NCBI GenBank assembly: GCA_905207535.1
Contig: CAJLLX010000004.1
Span: forward strand, 1-44,059
DNA length: 44,059 bases
Direction of reading: 5' to 3'
Origin: an uncultured Muribaculaceae bacterium
Lineage (GTDB): Bacteria > Bacteroidota > Bacteroidia > Bacteroidales > Muribaculaceae
The notes under the pieces are model-generated. The model made no database searches, was not told the DNA's origin, and worked only from the letters and a program-made list of their open reading frames with translations. The position numbers and the translations under genes are program-made. The first letter of the stretch is position 1. The number at the start of each line of letters is the position of its first letter. Below, piece after piece: positions 1 to 9,082 of this stretch.

Positions 1-1479
1 GGGGGCGGGGTCGGTGGGCTTGGGGGGGCGCTGGAGGGTGAAGATGTACTCGAGGCCGCCGCCGCGACGGTTGCGGACGCTGATGGAGCCGCCCATGGTG
101 TTGATGCCGCTCTTTACGATGGAGAGCCCCAGGCCGGTGCCTCCGGCTTTGCGCGAGCGGCCGGAGTCTACGCGATAGAAGCGGTCGAAGAGGTGGGAAA
201 GATGCTCCTCGCCTACTCCTACGCCATTGTCGTAGAAAGAGAAGGTGTAATAGCGGTCGTTGCGGCCGATGAGCTCGATGCCGATCTGGGTGCCCTGCGA
301 ATAGGCCACGGCATTGCGCACGAGGTTGAGCAGCACGGAGTTGAGCAGGTTTTCGTTGCCCATGATGTCGCACTCGAGGGGGATGTTGTAGCGGAAATCT
401 ATGTTTTTCAATATTCCCGACTTGGTGACGTCGTCGCAGAGGGTGAAGACCATGGAGTGGAAGTCGATCTGCTTCATGGGGATGGAGTTGCCCGACTCGT
501 CGAGGCGGGTCATGGTGGAGAGGTCGTTGAGCATGGCCACGAGGCGCTCCACATTCATCTGCGCTTTGTGCAGGAAGTGCATACGGTCTGCCTCAGGCAT
601 ATCGGGCTGATTGATAAGCATCTCCACATAGGCGCGGATGATGCCGATGGGGGTTTTGAGCTCGTGGGAGATGTTGTCGGTGAGCATCTTCTTCATGTCG
701 TTTTTGTCCTGCGTGGCTTTGAGGGCAATGACATGCTCGCGCTCACGGCGCACATTGGCCTGCATGCGCGAATTGTAGATAGCCACGATCTGACGCGAGA
801 TTTCGCCGATCTCGTCGGAGGGGAAGTCGCCCATGGGGATGAAATCCTTGTCGGCGGCGGCTCGCATGGCAAAGTCGTGGAGCAAGCTTACATTGCGGGC
901 CTGATGTGAGGTGATGATGAAGGCCAGGATGGTGCCTCCCACACCCACTACGAGGATGAAAAGCCACATGATAGGGTCGACCGATGCCGCCTTCTCTATG
1001 CGCTTGCTCTCGGGGATGCTGATGCGTATCTCCATGCCGTCGTCGGGGGTGATACGTCGCGAATAGTAGAATAGGGGCGAGTCGGATAGCTTCTCGTCCA
1101 TGAGTCGCATCAGCTTGGTGCCGTCGGGGAGCACGGTCATCTCGGTATCGAAGGCGCGGTCGGGCACGGGATAACGCGAATCGCCCGCGCTTTCGATCAG
1201 CTTGTTGGTGTTGAGATCATAGGCCTGAAGGCTGATATCCTCAAGATAGGAGCCCTTGAGATACTCTTTGACAAACCGCAGGGTGGTGGGGATGTCGTTG
1301 TTGGATGCGTGTGCATCAGCAATGGTCGATGCGGCCAGGTCGATGCGCTCCAGGATGCTCTCGTTGCGGAAGCGGCGCTCCTGTCGGCTCACCAGAAATG
1401 CCAAACACAGCACCACGAGCCACACGCATACAGCCGCCGTGCCGAACAGGCGTATATTGTATTTCAACCGGCGCTTCAT
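1..1479 (-). CDS. Sensor histidine kinase, HAMP/HisKA/HATPase type (3' end outside window)
   Basis: Membrane sensor kinase that should autophosphorylate and pass phosphate to the response regulator encoded just upstream. Reading the minus strand from ATG 1479-1477, an N-terminal membrane helix (about residues 9-27) is followed by a ~140-residue extracytoplasmic sensor region. A second helix (about 166-188) leads into a HAMP-like linker. The phospho-acceptor H-box is NISHELKTPIG with His at about residue 272. The N-box (LLNLVRNAV), DNGVGVGE, the F-box DRFYRV and the GGTGLGLSIVKSG G-box all follow, so the catalytic core is complete. No stop codon occurs before base 1, so only a short C-terminal tail is missing. 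It lies 80 bp downstream of the regulator and is probably cotranscribed with it. The sensed signal cannot be read from the sequence. Confidence 0.9.
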   Translation of the reverse strand, partial: MKRRLKYNIRLFGTAAVCVWLVVLCLAFLVSRQERRFRNESILERIDLAASTIADAHASNNDIPTTLRFVKEYLKGSYLEDISLQAYDLNTNKLIESAGDSRYPVPDRAFDTEMTVLPDGTKLMRLMDEKLSDSPLFYYSRRITPDDGMEIRISIPESKRIEKAASVDPIMWLFILVVGVGGTILAFIITSHQARNVSLLHDFAMRAAADKDFIPMGDFPSDEIGEISRQIVAIYNSRMQANVRREREHVIALKATQDKNDMKKMLTDNISHELKTPIGIIRAYVEMLINQPDMPEADRMHFLHKAQMNVERLVAMLNDLSTMTRLDESGNSIPMKQIDFHSMVFTLCDDVTKSGILKNIDFRYNIPLECDIMGNENLLNSVLLNLVRNAVAYSQGTQIGIELIGRNDRYYTFSFYDNGVGVGEEHLSHLFDRFYRVDSGRSRKAGGTGLGLSIVKSGINTMGGSISVRNRRGGGLEYIFTLQRPPKPTDPAP

Positions 1480-1559
1480 CTCTCAAGATTTAGCTTAGAA
1501 TGAAAAACGATGCAAGAACGTCAAATTGACCGGTAAAAGCGGTGCAGAGCGTCGCGGCA

Positions 1560-2303
1560 TCAGGCTTCGGACTTGAATCCGTAGCCGAACCCGAGGCGTG
1601 TGACGATGTTGTCGCCGTAGACGCCGAGCTTCTGGCGCAGACGGGCCACATTGACATCGATGGTGCGGTTGGCCACCTGGGTGTCCCACACCTGCTGCAT
1701 GATCTCGGCACGTGAGTGAATGCGCTCGCGGTTGTTGAGGAAGAAGTGGAGGAGGTCAAACTCAATGCGAGTCAGCTCGGCGTCCTTGCCGTTGATGTAG
1801 CACACCTTGCCGTTGCGGTCGAGGCGGAGTGTCTTGAAGGTGATGTCGGGCTCGTAGCTTGCTTTCACCACATTTTCAGGCACGGGAGTGGTCACCTGTG
1901 CCGGTGCCATCGGGCGTGGAGCGCGCATGGAGGTGCGGCGGAGCACAGCTTTCACGCGGGCTATCACCTCGCCGATGTTGAAGGGCTTGGTGATATAGTC
2001 GTCGGCGCCGATGTTGAGGCCCTTCACGAGGTCGTCCTCGCCGTCCATGGCCGAGCAGAAGATGATGGGGATATTTTCGATGACGGGATTGGGATTGTTG
2101 CGCACACGTTTGGCGAAATCAAATCCGCTCATGTGCTCCATCATGATATCCACAATCATCAGATTGTAAACTTCAAGGTTATAGCCGAGCGCAGTCTCGG
2201 CGCTGTCGGCGGTATCGACGTCGAATCCCTCTTTTTCGAGATTATATTTGAGAATCTCGCACCATGACTCTTCGTCGTCGATCACCAGAATACGAACATT
2301 CAT
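1560..2303 (-). CDS. OmpR/PhoB-family response regulator
   Basis: DNA-binding response regulator of 247 residues, probable partner of the downstream histidine kinase. The receiver domain (about 1-122) has the acidic pair D9/D10, phospho-acceptor D52 in IVDIMM, S84 at the switch position and the conserved lysine K106 in DDYITKPF. A winged-helix effector domain (about 155-245) ends in RTIDVNVARLRQKLG, the usual recognition-helix region. The linker between the domains is unusually long, about 30 residues, rich in Pro and Ala. The start at 2303 gives a normal receiver N terminus (MNVRILVIDDEE). I considered RprY of Bacteroides, but the receiver does not read like the RprY I know, so no symbol is given. 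The target genes are unknown. Confidence 0.93.
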   Translation of the reverse strand: MNVRILVIDDEESWCEILKYNLEKEGFDVDTADSAETALGYNLEVYNLMIVDIMMEHMSGFDFAKRVRNNPNPVIENIPIIFCSAMDGEDDLVKGLNIGADDYITKPFNIGEVIARVKAVLRRTSMRAPRPMAPAQVTTPVPENVVKASYEPDITFKTLRLDRNGKVCYINGKDAELTRIEFDLLHFFLNNRERIHSRAEIMQQVWDTQVANRTIDVNVARLRQKLGVYGDNIVTRLGFGYGFKSEA

Positions 2304-2555
2304 TTATCGTAGTGTTTATATGTACTTTTATTTCTTTGATTATCAGTAGCCTATACGTCTGCGCGATGCTATAAATCAGCGACAGAGAGGCAACGGGCTT
2401 GCAGAAACCCGAGCAAACTGCATAGTTTTGCAATAAAATTACAGAGAAAAAACGGAACGGCAATGTTACAAACGTTAAAATGCGTTAAATCGTCATATAG
2501 GGCAAACAATCCAACCTGCGACGTGTTTTAAAGGTATAATTACTATTTGCACTGT

Positions 2556-2626
2556 GTTTTTTCATGGTATTAGATTTAAGGTTAAAGATAAAAGCAAAAA
2601 AGGCTGTCGTGAGACAGCCTTTTTTG
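2556..2626 (+). ncRNA. Candidate small RNA ending at a Rho-independent terminator
   Basis: An AT-rich stretch with TATAAT-like and TTTGC elements (2536-2550) precedes about 70 nt that read into the hairpin 2596-2625 with its run of six T. The unpaired stretch around 2563-2590 (ATGGTATTAGATTTAAGG) is not part of any gene. I have an impression, not a verified match, of having seen similar 3' leaders before terminators in Bacteroidales. The start point is inferred. The alternative is that the hairpin only ends the aspartate kinase transcript from the other strand. Confidence 0.28.
2596..2625. terminator. Bidirectional Rho-independent terminator
   Basis: Perfect 13-bp stem (2596-2608 with 2613-2625) closing a GTGA tetraloop. 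The stem has a GC core (GGCTGTC/GACAGCC) flanked by A6 on the left and T6 on the right, so it works as a terminator on either strand. On the minus strand it would end the aspartate kinase message about 200 nt past its stop codon. Confidence 0.85.
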
Positions 2627-2821
2627 TGATATATAGGATAGCGCCTCTAAAAGACGCCGGCAAGCCGGCTGAACAGTAACAAAAAAGGGTCAGCGGATAT
2701 TTCCGGTGGATGACGTGGTAAAAAACCGTTTAAAATGATAATTGCTTTTGCGAATAAATTTTCGGAGGGCGGCGAGGCGGTTGTCCATATTCTAAAACCG
2801 CCCTTTTCAGATTGATCCAAT

Positions 2822-4138
2822 TTATTCCTGAAAGAGGGCTTCTGAGAGGGCCTGAAGGGCGCGGACTTTGTCTTCGGCCTTGACGAGGAAGGAGATATTG
2901 TAGTTGGAGCCGCCGTATGAGATCATGCGCACGGGGATGTGGCGGAGAGCGTTGACGGCCTGCGCCTCAAAGCCGCGGTTGTGCCACTCGAGGTCGCCCA
3001 CCACGCAGATGATCACCATGTCGTAGTCGACGGTGACGGTGCCTATCTCCTTGAGCTCGTCGATGATATGCTCCAGTTTGAGCGGATTGTCGATGGTGAC
3101 GGAGATCCCCACCTCGGAGGTGGCGATCATGTCGAGCGGCCGCTTGTAGTTGTCGAAAATCTCGAACACACGGTGGATAAATCCCGACGCCATGAGCATG
3201 CGTGTGCTCTTGATCTTCACGGCCATGATGCCATCCTTGGCGGCGACGGCCTTGATGGAGCGCGAATGTACGGTGTTGTAAATCAGCGTGCCGCGGGCTT
3301 CGGGCTCCATGGTGTTGAGCACACGGATGGGGATGTTGTTGAATTTCGCCGGCATCACGCAGGTGGGGTGCAGGATCTTAGCACCGAAATAAGCCAGCTC
3401 GGCAGCCTCGTCGAAATGGAGCTCGGCCACGGGCGAGGTGTGCTCCACATAGCGCGGGTCGTTGTTGTGCATGCCGTCGATGTCGGTCCAGATCTCTATC
3501 TCCTCGGCATGGATGGCTGCGCCGATGAGCGAGGCGGTGAGGTCGCTGCCTCCGCGCTGCAGATTGTCGATCTCGCCGGCGGCATTGCGGCAGATGAATC
3601 CCTGAGTGACAAACAGATCGGCATCGGGATGAGCCTCAAGCATGGGGATGAGCTTCTGCGAGATATAGTCGATGTCGGCCTCGCCGTCGGAGTCGGTGCG
3701 CATGAAGTCGAGGGCCGGGAGCCACACACAGTTCACCCCGGTTTCGGCCATGTAAAGCTCCATCATGGCGGTGCTCATCAGCTCGCCCTGAGCAAGGATA
3801 ATCTTCTCAAACTGCGGCTCATAGGCATCGTGGGCCAGTGAGCGGAGCAGAGCAAAATTTTCGGCGAGCCTTTCGGCGGCTTTGGCGCGATACTCCTCTG
3901 TGTCGTAAAGCTCAGAGATCACGGCGAGATATTTGTCCTCGAGAGTGTTGATGGTATCCTTGGCGCTGTTGACATTCTTGCGCGAAAGATATCCGGCGAT
4001 CTCCACGAGGGTGTTGGTGGTGCCCGACATGGCCGAAAGCACCACTATATTGCGTCCGCGGTCGCGGACCAGTGCGGCTACATTCTTAATGCGTTCGGCA
4101 CTCCCCACGGAAGTGCCTCCGAATTTCATTACCTTCAT
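2822..4138 (-). CDS. lysC: Aspartate kinase (monofunctional)
   Basis: Phosphorylates L-aspartate, the first step toward lysine, threonine, methionine and diaminopimelate. The 438-residue protein opens with the amino-acid-kinase signature KFGGTSVGS (residues 4-12). An EIWTDIDGMHNNDPR segment in the second half of the kinase domain resembles the TDVDG nucleotide-binding motif of the family. The C-terminal ~150 residues carry two ACT-like modules (GIMAVKIKSTRM..., DMVIICVVGDL...) expected to bind the feedback inhibitor. The length fits a monofunctional enzyme, with no homoserine dehydrogenase fused. The symbol is used in the generic sense, because which end product inhibits it cannot be told. 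It lies 55 bp downstream of the ftsE-like gene on the same strand; that gap is too short for a lysine riboswitch. Confidence 0.94.
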   Translation of the reverse strand: MKVMKFGGTSVGSAERIKNVAALVRDRGRNIVVLSAMSGTTNTLVEIAGYLSRKNVNSAKDTINTLEDKYLAVISELYDTEEYRAKAAERLAENFALLRSLAHDAYEPQFEKIILAQGELMSTAMMELYMAETGVNCVWLPALDFMRTDSDGEADIDYISQKLIPMLEAHPDADLFVTQGFICRNAAGEIDNLQRGGSDLTASLIGAAIHAEEIEIWTDIDGMHNNDPRYVEHTSPVAELHFDEAAELAYFGAKILHPTCVMPAKFNNIPIRVLNTMEPEARGTLIYNTVHSRSIKAVAAKDGIMAVKIKSTRMLMASGFIHRVFEIFDNYKRPLDMIATSEVGISVTIDNPLKLEHIIDELKEIGTVTVDYDMVIICVVGDLEWHNRGFEAQAVNALRHIPVRMISYGGSNYNISFLVKAEDKVRALQALSEALFQE

Positions 4139-4193
4139 ACCTTATAGGGGTGGTGTGAAAATCTGGTGATAAAAATTTACTGACGGTTGCGGC

Positions 4194-4856
<663 letters not shown>

Positions 4857-4880
4857 TCAGTTGGGATAAGTTTCTGAGTG

Positions 4881-4888
4881 CAAAATTA
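4881..4888 (-). promoter_or_regulatory. Candidate -7 element (TAATTTTG) for the ftsE-aspartate kinase unit
   Basis: On the minus strand TAATTTTG followed by C matches the Bacteroidetes TAnnTTTG -7 element and lies 25 bp before the ftsE start. No clear TTG sits 19-23 bp further upstream, so the call is moderate. Confidence 0.5.
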
Positions 4889-5015
4889 GTGTTTCATGCC
4901 CTAATAGAGCTGCTGCATCAGAGTGTTAACATTAAATTAACACATTTTTACAGCCAAAACGGGCCAAAGACAACACAAGTTGCACCGGCCGGACTGAAAA
5001 AAATCGGCGGGCGGA

Positions 5016-5045
5016 TTGTTATGTAAACAAAAAACGCTAATTTTG
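5016..5045 (+). promoter_or_regulatory. Bacteroidetes-type promoter of trigger factor
   Basis: TTG at 5016-5018, 19 bp, then TAATTTTG at 5038-5045 followed by C. Both elements and the spacing match the Bacteroidetes housekeeping sigma consensus. The tig start codon is 77 bp further on. Confidence 0.75.
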
Positions 5046-5122
5046 CACGTTGAAAATTCCAGCCATTAAACCAATAACCATACGGGAGCCCCGGCGCTTC
5101 CGTCATAAAACTATAATACAAT

Positions 5123-6490
5123 ATGCAAGTTACGCTTGAAAAGACCGGCGAACTCGACGGCATCATCAAAGTAGACGTGGTGCAGGACGACTATATCGCC
5201 AAGGTAAATCAGGAGCTTAAAGAGATAGGCCGCGAACGTGTGATCCCAGGATTCCGCAAAGGCCACGTGAGCCTCGAGCAGCTCCGTCGCCGCTTCGGCA
5301 AAGAGGTGAAGAGCCATGTGCTCAACGAGGAGGTATACCGCGCAGTCATCGACTATATCCGCGAGAACAAGGTGAACATCCTCGGCGAGCCGCTGCCCGT
5401 AGAGGTAAAGGAGATCAGCCTCGACCAGCCCGACTATACATTCGAGTATGAGATCGGCTACGCTCCCGAGATCAGCGCCCCCATCGACGACACCCTCACC
5501 CTCCCCTACTACACCATCGCCGTCGACGACAAGCTGGTGGCCGACCAGGACCAGGCCCTGCGCGAGCGCTTCGGCGCTCAGGTGCCCGGCGAAGAGGTTG
5601 ACGCCAAGGCTCTGGTGAAGGGCGCCATCATGGAGCTCAACGAAGACGGCACCGTGAAGACCGACGAAGGCGCAGTGCAGGTGGTAGACGGCATTGTTGC
5701 CCCCATGTACTTCACCGACAAGGAGCAGGCAGCTCTCTTCGACGGCAAGAAGGTGGGCGACAAAGTGCGCTTCAACCCCTGGAAGACATGCGACGGCCAC
5801 GCAGCCGAGCTCTCCTCGATGCTTCACATCAGCAAGGAGCAGGCAGCCGACATGAAGGCCGACTTCGAGATGGCAATCTCCGAGATCATCGTGCTCAAAC
5901 CCGCCGAGCACAACGAGGAGTTCTACAAAGAGGTGTTCCCCGGCAACGCTGAGGTGACCGACGAGGAGAAATACTACGCCGAGCTGCGCAAGATGATCGC
6001 CGCTCAGCTGGCTCCCAACAGCGATCAGCTCTTCATGCGCGACACCCGCGAGGCTCTGATCGAGAAATACGGCAACTTCGACCTCCCCGCAGCCTTCCTC
6101 AAGAAGTGGCTCGTAGCCCGCAACGAGGGTCTGACCGCCGAGAATGTCGACGCCGAATACGAGAAGATGGTTCCCGCCATCAAGTGGGAGCTGCTTCAGG
6201 GCAAAATCTCGGGCGATCTCGAGATCAAGGTGACCGAAGAGGATATGCTCAACTTTGCCAAAGGTGTGGCCTACCGCCAGTTCATGCAGTATGGCATGAC
6301 CAACATGGACGACGAGACCCTCACCAACTATGCAAAGCGCATCCTTGAGGACAAGGACACCGCACGTCGCATGGCCGAGGATCTTGCCGACCGCAAGATG
6401 TTCAACGCCATCCGCGCCAAGGCCCACATCGACGAGAAGACCGTAAGCCTCGACGAGTTCAAGGCTATGGCTCAGGCCGAGAAGGCATAA
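5123..6490 (+). CDS. tig: Trigger factor, ribosome-associated chaperone
   Basis: Chaperone that binds nascent chains at the ribosome exit tunnel. The 455-residue product starts MQVTLEKTGELDGIIKV and carries the ribosome-docking loop GFRKGHVSLEQLRRRFG (about residues 43-59). The middle domain, where other phyla have a clear FKBP-type prolyl isomerase, is poorly recognisable, which is usual for Bacteroidetes trigger factors. The C-terminal ~200 residues are helical and charged, as expected for the chaperone arms. It heads the plus-strand cluster tig, clpP, clpX, recQ. A 13-bp hairpin 54 bp past the stop and a new promoter before clpP suggest at least partly separate transcription. Confidence 0.93.
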   Translation: MQVTLEKTGELDGIIKVDVVQDDYIAKVNQELKEIGRERVIPGFRKGHVSLEQLRRRFGKEVKSHVLNEEVYRAVIDYIRENKVNILGEPLPVEVKEISLDQPDYTFEYEIGYAPEISAPIDDTLTLPYYTIAVDDKLVADQDQALRERFGAQVPGEEVDAKALVKGAIMELNEDGTVKTDEGAVQVVDGIVAPMYFTDKEQAALFDGKKVGDKVRFNPWKTCDGHAAELSSMLHISKEQAADMKADFEMAISEIIVLKPAEHNEEFYKEVFPGNAEVTDEEKYYAELRKMIAAQLAPNSDQLFMRDTREALIEKYGNFDLPAAFLKKWLVARNEGLTAENVDAEYEKMVPAIKWELLQGKISGDLEIKVTEEDMLNFAKGVAYRQFMQYGMTNMDDETLTNYAKRILEDKDTARRMAEDLADRKMFNAIRAKAHIDEKTVSLDEFKAMAQAEKA

Positions 6491-6544
6491 ACAGCAACCG
6501 ACAGGCTCCGCCCCGCGGCGGTGACCTCAAACAATACACTCCGA

Positions 6545-6582
6545 GGACGGTGTGCCGGCGAGACAATCGCGGCACACCGTCC
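6545..6582 (+). terminator. Stem-loop downstream of trigger factor
   Basis: Perfect 13-bp GC-rich stem: GGACGGTGTGCCG (6545-6557) pairs with its complement (6570-6582) around a 12-nt loop. There is no T run after it, so it could be a weak terminator or an mRNA 3'-end stabiliser. Confidence 0.5.
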
Positions 6583-6708
6583 TTGCGCTCTGCGCCCGCA
6601 GACGCCCCGGGGACGGAGGCGCCTTCGGCTCCGGCAGTGCGCGATGAAGCGGGCGTACGACGTGCGCGATATGTGCAAAAACGTGCGATGCGCTTTTTTT
6701 ATAGTTTT

Positions 6709-6743
6709 TTTGAGATATTTTTGGAGAAAATGTATTATCTTTG
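6709..6743 (+). promoter_or_regulatory. Bacteroidetes-type promoter of clpP
   Basis: TTTG at 6709-6712 and TATCTTTG at 6736-6743 separated by 23 bp, inside the 374-bp gap 6491-6864. The clpP start codon lies 122 bp downstream, leaving a long leader. Apart from this element and the upstream hairpin I see nothing else in that gap. Confidence 0.6.
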
Positions 6744-6864
6744 AATTACCGTTTTGCCGGAATGACGGCTTTCGCCATTATCGCCACAAATCTTCTCCCG
6801 ATAAAGCCGCACGATGCCTCCGGAAGCGGGTAAAAACAACACGAAAAAAAACAAAGATTTCCAT

Positions 6865-7578
6865 ATGAACAATTTCAACAGCAACGACTTCCGCAACTAT
6901 GCAGTGAAGCATCTCGGCATGAACGGCCTTGCTCTCGACCAGTATACGTCGGCCACGGCAGCCGACATCCGCTCGAGCTACATCTCTCCCACCATCATAG
7001 AGGAGCGTCAGCTCAACGTGGCCCAGATGGACGTGTTCTCGCGTCTGATGATGGACCGCATCATATTTTTAGGCACTGAGGTGAACGACTACACCGCCAA
7101 TGTGATCCAGGCCCAGCTGCTCTACCTCGACTCGGCCGATCCCGGCAAAGATGTGTCGATCTATATCAACTCGCCCGGCGGCTCGGTATACGCAGGTCTC
7201 GGCATCTACGACACCATGCAGTATATCAGCTCCGATGTGGCCACCATCTGCACCGGCATCGCCGCCTCCATGGCCGCCGTGCTGCTGGTAGCCGGCACCA
7301 AGGGGAAGCGCTTCGCCCTCAACCACTCGCGTGTGATGATACATCAGCCCATGGGTGGCGCTCAGGGTCAGGCCAGCGACATCGAGATCACAGCCCGCGA
7401 GATACAGAAACTCAAACAGGAGCTCTACCACATCATCTCCGACCACTCGGGCCAGCCCTTCGAGAAGGTGGAGCGCGACTCCGACCGCGACTACTGGATG
7501 ACAGCCCTCGAGGCCAAGGAGTACGGCATGATCGACGATGTGCTCACCAAAGCCCGCGGCGGCAACGCAGCACACTGA
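6865..7578 (+). CDS. clpP: ATP-dependent Clp protease proteolytic subunit
   Basis: Serine peptidase that forms the tetradecameric barrel fed by ClpX. The catalytic triad is visible: S135 in GIAASMAA, H160 in SRVMIHQP and D209 in the DSDRDYW segment. The oxyanion region NSPGGSVYAGLGIYD is intact. An upstream ATG at 6814 is in frame, but it would add a Lys/Asn-rich tail encoded by leader-like DNA. ATG 6865 gives MNNFNSNDFRNYAVKHLGM, a more family-like start of 237 residues. The next gene is clpX 76 bp downstream. The N-terminal ~40 residues before the conserved core are longer than in E. coli and may include a processed propeptide (inference). Confidence 0.94.
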   Translation: MNNFNSNDFRNYAVKHLGMNGLALDQYTSATAADIRSSYISPTIIEERQLNVAQMDVFSRLMMDRIIFLGTEVNDYTANVIQAQLLYLDSADPGKDVSIYINSPGGSVYAGLGIYDTMQYISSDVATICTGIAASMAAVLLVAGTKGKRFALNHSRVMIHQPMGGAQGQASDIEITAREIQKLKQELYHIISDHSGQPFEKVERDSDRDYWMTALEAKEYGMIDDVLTKARGGNAAH

Positions 7579-7596
7579 TTGAACTGAAATAAAGCA

Positions 7597-7634
7597 TCCG
7601 GCGGCCAAGACATGCCCGCCATGTGGCCGCCGGA
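7597..7634 (+). promoter_or_regulatory. Intercistronic stem-loop between clpP and clpX
   Basis: An 11-bp perfect stem (7597-7607 with 7624-7634, core CCGGCGGCCA/TGGCCGCCGG) around a 16-nt loop, 18 bp after the clpP stop. It is followed by AAATCTTT, not a T run. It could partially terminate, or protect the clpP message end, and so set the clpP:clpX ratio (inference). Confidence 0.5.
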
Positions 7635-7654
7635 AAATCTTTCAACAACGATAA

Positions 7655-8932
7655 ATGGCAAAGAAAAAAATAGAAAGCTGCGCGTTCTGCGGCCGCCCCG
7701 CCAACCAGTCGGAGGTGATGATTCCGTCGGGTATCACTCCCGATGTGTATCTCTGCGCCGAATGTGCCGACGCCATCCACGACATTCTCAACGAATATCG
7801 CGGAGCCGACCCGGCCAGGAAAAAGAGCGGCAAAGCCAAGGACAGCGGCCTTCCCGAGCTGAAAAAGATACCCAAGCCCAAAGAGATCTGCGCCTTTCTC
7901 GACCAGTATGTCATCGGGCAGGAGAGCGCCAAGCGCTACCTCTCAGTGGCCGTCTACAACCACTACAAGCGCCTGAGCCAGGCTCAGGACGACGATGTGG
8001 ACATCGAGAAGAGCAACATCATTCTCGTAGGCCCCACCGGTACCGGCAAAACCCTTCTGGCCAAGACCATAGCACGCCTGCTTGAGGTGCCCTTCACCAT
8101 CGTCGATGCCACGGTGCTCACCCAGGCCGGATATGTGGGCGAAGATATCGAGAGCCTGCTCACCCGCCTGCTGCAGGTGGCCGACTACGACGTGGAGAAG
8201 GCCGAGCGCGGCATCGTGTTCATCGACGAGATCGACAAGATAGCCCGCAAGGGCGACAACCCCTCCATCACCCGCGACGTCAGCGGCGAGGGCGTGCAGC
8301 AGGGGCTTCTCAAACTGCTTGAGGGCTCGATAGTGAACGTGCCCCCTCAGGGCGGCCGCAAGCACCCCGAACAGCGCATGATCCCGGTGAATACCAAGAA
8401 CATCCTCTTCATCTGCGGCGGCGCCTTCGACGGCATAGAGCGCAAGATAGCCCAGCGCCTCAACACCCACGTGGTGGGCTACTCCACCGACAAGGAGCGC
8501 CAGCGCATCAACCGCGACAACTATCTGAGCTACGTGGCTCCGCAGGACCTCAAGAGCTTCGGACTGATACCCGAGATCATCGGACGTCTGCCGATCCTCA
8601 CCCACCTCGAGCCCCTCGACCGCGACGCCCTGCGCCGCGTGCTCACCGAGCCTAAAAACGCCATCACCCGACAGTATGAAAAACTGTTTGCAATGGATGG
8701 TGTCAAGCTCAAATTCGAGCCCGAGGCCCTCGACATGATAGTGGACAAAGCCATCGAATACAAACTCGGCGCCCGCGGCCTGCGCGCCATAGTGGAGACG
8801 GTGATGATCGACTCGATGTTCGAGCTCCCCTCCACCCAGAAGCGCACCTTCACCGTCACCGCCAAGTATGTGACCGACAAGCTGCAGAGCTCCCACTTCG
8901 AGCTCAACAAAGACCTCGACATCAAGGAGTAA
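7655..8932 (+). CDS. clpX: Clp protease ATP-binding unfoldase ClpX
   Basis: AAA+ unfoldase that recognises substrates and threads them into ClpP. The N-terminal C4 zinc finger is complete (C9, C12, C34, C37). The Walker A GPTGTGKT is at about residues 126-133, the pore loop GYVGED near 159, Walker B VFIDEID near 187 and the RKHPEQ loop near 235. An arginine-finger/sensor-2 region GARGLRAIVE is present near the C terminus. The 425-residue length is standard. It follows clpP, so the pair is expected to be coexpressed, and recQ starts 150 bp downstream. Confidence 0.96.
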   Translation: MAKKKIESCAFCGRPANQSEVMIPSGITPDVYLCAECADAIHDILNEYRGADPARKKSGKAKDSGLPELKKIPKPKEICAFLDQYVIGQESAKRYLSVAVYNHYKRLSQAQDDDVDIEKSNIILVGPTGTGKTLLAKTIARLLEVPFTIVDATVLTQAGYVGEDIESLLTRLLQVADYDVEKAERGIVFIDEIDKIARKGDNPSITRDVSGEGVQQGLLKLLEGSIVNVPPQGGRKHPEQRMIPVNTKNILFICGGAFDGIERKIAQRLNTHVVGYSTDKERQRINRDNYLSYVAPQDLKSFGLIPEIIGRLPILTHLEPLDRDALRRVLTEPKNAITRQYEKLFAMDGVKLKFEPEALDMIVDKAIEYKLGARGLRAIVETVMIDSMFELPSTQKRTFTVTAKYVTDKLQSSHFELNKDLDIKE

Positions 8933-9082
8933 AGAGGCACACTCCCCCCCCGCTTCTCCGCTCTACGCTCCCTCTCTCACCCTACTCAACATTAAATCAG
9001 AGATAAAAAACAACAAAATTTCCTCCCCCTCCGAGACAATCCGCCGCAACAGGGGCAAGCAGTCTCTCTTAAACCCTATCCC

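Larger units (their letters stand above)
2304..2821. other. 518-bp intergenic region with hairpins, no protein gene
   Basis: Gap between the two-component genes and aspartate kinase, both on the minus strand. It holds a strong bidirectional terminator hairpin (2596-2625), a possible plus-strand small RNA ending at that hairpin, a short GCCGGC/GCCGGC hairpin at 2655-2668 and a 7-bp stem at 2776-2802 just past the aspartate kinase stop. The response-regulator promoter must lie between 2304 and 2595, but no good TAnnTTTG match for the minus strand was found there. No convincing coding region was seen. Confidence 0.6.

Noticed and set aside
1560..2303. Naming the regulator and kinase RprY/RprX
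   Set aside because: The receiver sequence does not resemble the RprY N terminus I recall, and many OmpR-type pairs exist in Bacteroidales.
4139..4193. Lysine riboswitch or leader peptide for aspartate kinase
   Set aside because: Only 55 bp separate it from the upstream gene, with no L-box-like structure and no run of Lys or Thr codons.
5111..6427. Minus-strand frame of ~438 codons opposite trigger factor
   Set aside because: The translated text is repetitive Leu/Val/Gly/His typical of an antisense shadow, while the plus strand encodes a clear trigger factor with a promoter.
6814..6864. Longer clpP start at ATG 6814
   Set aside because: The extra 17 residues (MPPEAGKNNTKKNK...) look like untranslated leader. 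ATG 6865 gives a family-like N terminus.
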